From an uncultured Christensenellaceae bacterium (GTDB taxonomy: Bacteria; Bacillota; Clostridia; Christensenellales; Borkfalkiaceae), in NCBI GenBank assembly GCA_910588645.1, contig CAJUOY010000001.1:48222-112221 (forward strand): 64,000 nucleotides of DNA. The letters are read 5' to 3'. The notes beneath the pieces are model-generated. The model was not told where the DNA came from. It saw only the letters and a list, made by a program, of their open reading frames with translations, and ran no database searches. A program made the position numbers and the translations under genes. Below are positions 63,900 through 64,000 of the stretch, one piece after another; positions within the stretch are counted from its first letter, which is position 1; the number at the start of each line of letters is the position of its first letter.

Positions 63900-64000
63900 A
63901 TGGATATTAAAGAAATAGAAAAACATATCCGTGGGTTATTGGTCGCCATAGGTGAAGACCCCGACAGGGAAGGTCTGCGCGAAACGCCCGCCCGCGTGGC
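63900..64000 (+). CDS. folE: GTP cyclohydrolase I (5' part, cut by the window end)
   Basis: Thirty-three codons are visible: IKEIEKHIRGLLVAIGEDPD followed by REGLRETPARV. The GEDPDREGLRETPARV signature is that of FolE, which converts GTP to dihydroneopterin triphosphate, the substrate of QueD. GGAGAAAG stands before the ATG. Being in this operon, it most likely feeds queuosine synthesis, though it also serves folate. Confidence 0.92.
   Translation, partial: MDIKEIEKHIRGLLVAIGEDPDREGLRETPARV

Overview
The window looks like a chromosomal segment of a low-to-mid GC Gram-positive anaerobe, most likely an uncultured gut-type clostridium (Bacillota). The reasons are consensus sigma-A promoters, strong GGAGG ribosome sites, lipoproteins with lipobox cysteines, an ECF-type vitamin transporter, a MalEFG/MsmX-type sugar transporter, an AgrC/AgrA-like two-component pair, DUF11 proteins, and no outer-membrane proteins. 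No tRNA, rRNA, CRISPR array, insertion sequence or integrase was seen.

Layout. (1) 1-1333: the 3' part of a RuvB-like AAA+ ATPase gene and a small unknown gene, closed by a terminator. (2) 1508-22379: a 19.4-kb gene for a 6472-residue cell-surface protein made mostly of MBG/YDG-type repeats with a C-terminal membrane anchor. It overlaps by one base a small single-pass membrane protein gene. That gene runs into a frame-shifted ORF whose C-terminus resembles ribosomal protein uL15. (3) 22391-24585: a LytTR response regulator and a GHKL histidine kinase behind two abutting inverted repeats. (4) 24701-36306: secreted glycan-degradation genes: a modular esterase lipoprotein, two GH3 enzymes with permuted domain order (one with a membrane segment at each end), and an Ig/CBM-like lipoprotein between them. 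(5) 36328-52905: an alpha-glucan system. It comprises a binding lipoprotein, a surface GH13 amylase, a small secreted protein, a LacI regulator, an intracellular GH13 enzyme, a maltodextrin-type ABC transporter with an oversized ATPase, and a GT35 phosphorylase. Three copies of the 12-bp sequence TTAAACGGTTAA stand before the first two genes and are the probable LacI sites. (6) 52912-54759, minus strand: two paralogous DUF11 proteins and a cysteine-rich 75-residue protein behind a terminator-like leader. (7) 54859-56020: MarR regulator with a nitroreductase gene broken by a one-base frameshift. (8) 56133-57331: cobalamin riboswitch, terminator, DUF4430 lipoprotein and ECF S-component, read as a B12 uptake unit. 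(9) 57408-62158, minus strand: two B12-binding-type radical SAM proteins and two GNAT-fold acyltransferases in one tight operon. (10) 62645-64000: a preQ1-I-like riboswitch and terminator before queD, queE and folE (cut by the window end).

How they work together. Surface enzymes and binding lipoproteins would capture and cut glucans. The ABC transporter would import maltodextrins, and the cytoplasmic GH13 and phosphorylase would convert them to glucose and glucose-1-phosphate. The B12 uptake unit lies back to back with enzymes that probably need B12. The queuosine operon makes its radical SAM product from GTP and appears to be controlled by its own end product. The most unusual items are the giant repeat protein with its uL15-like neighbour, a G12 tract inside the alpha-glucan lipoprotein gene, the DUF11/Cys-rich operon, and the radical SAM/acyltransferase operon of unknown product.
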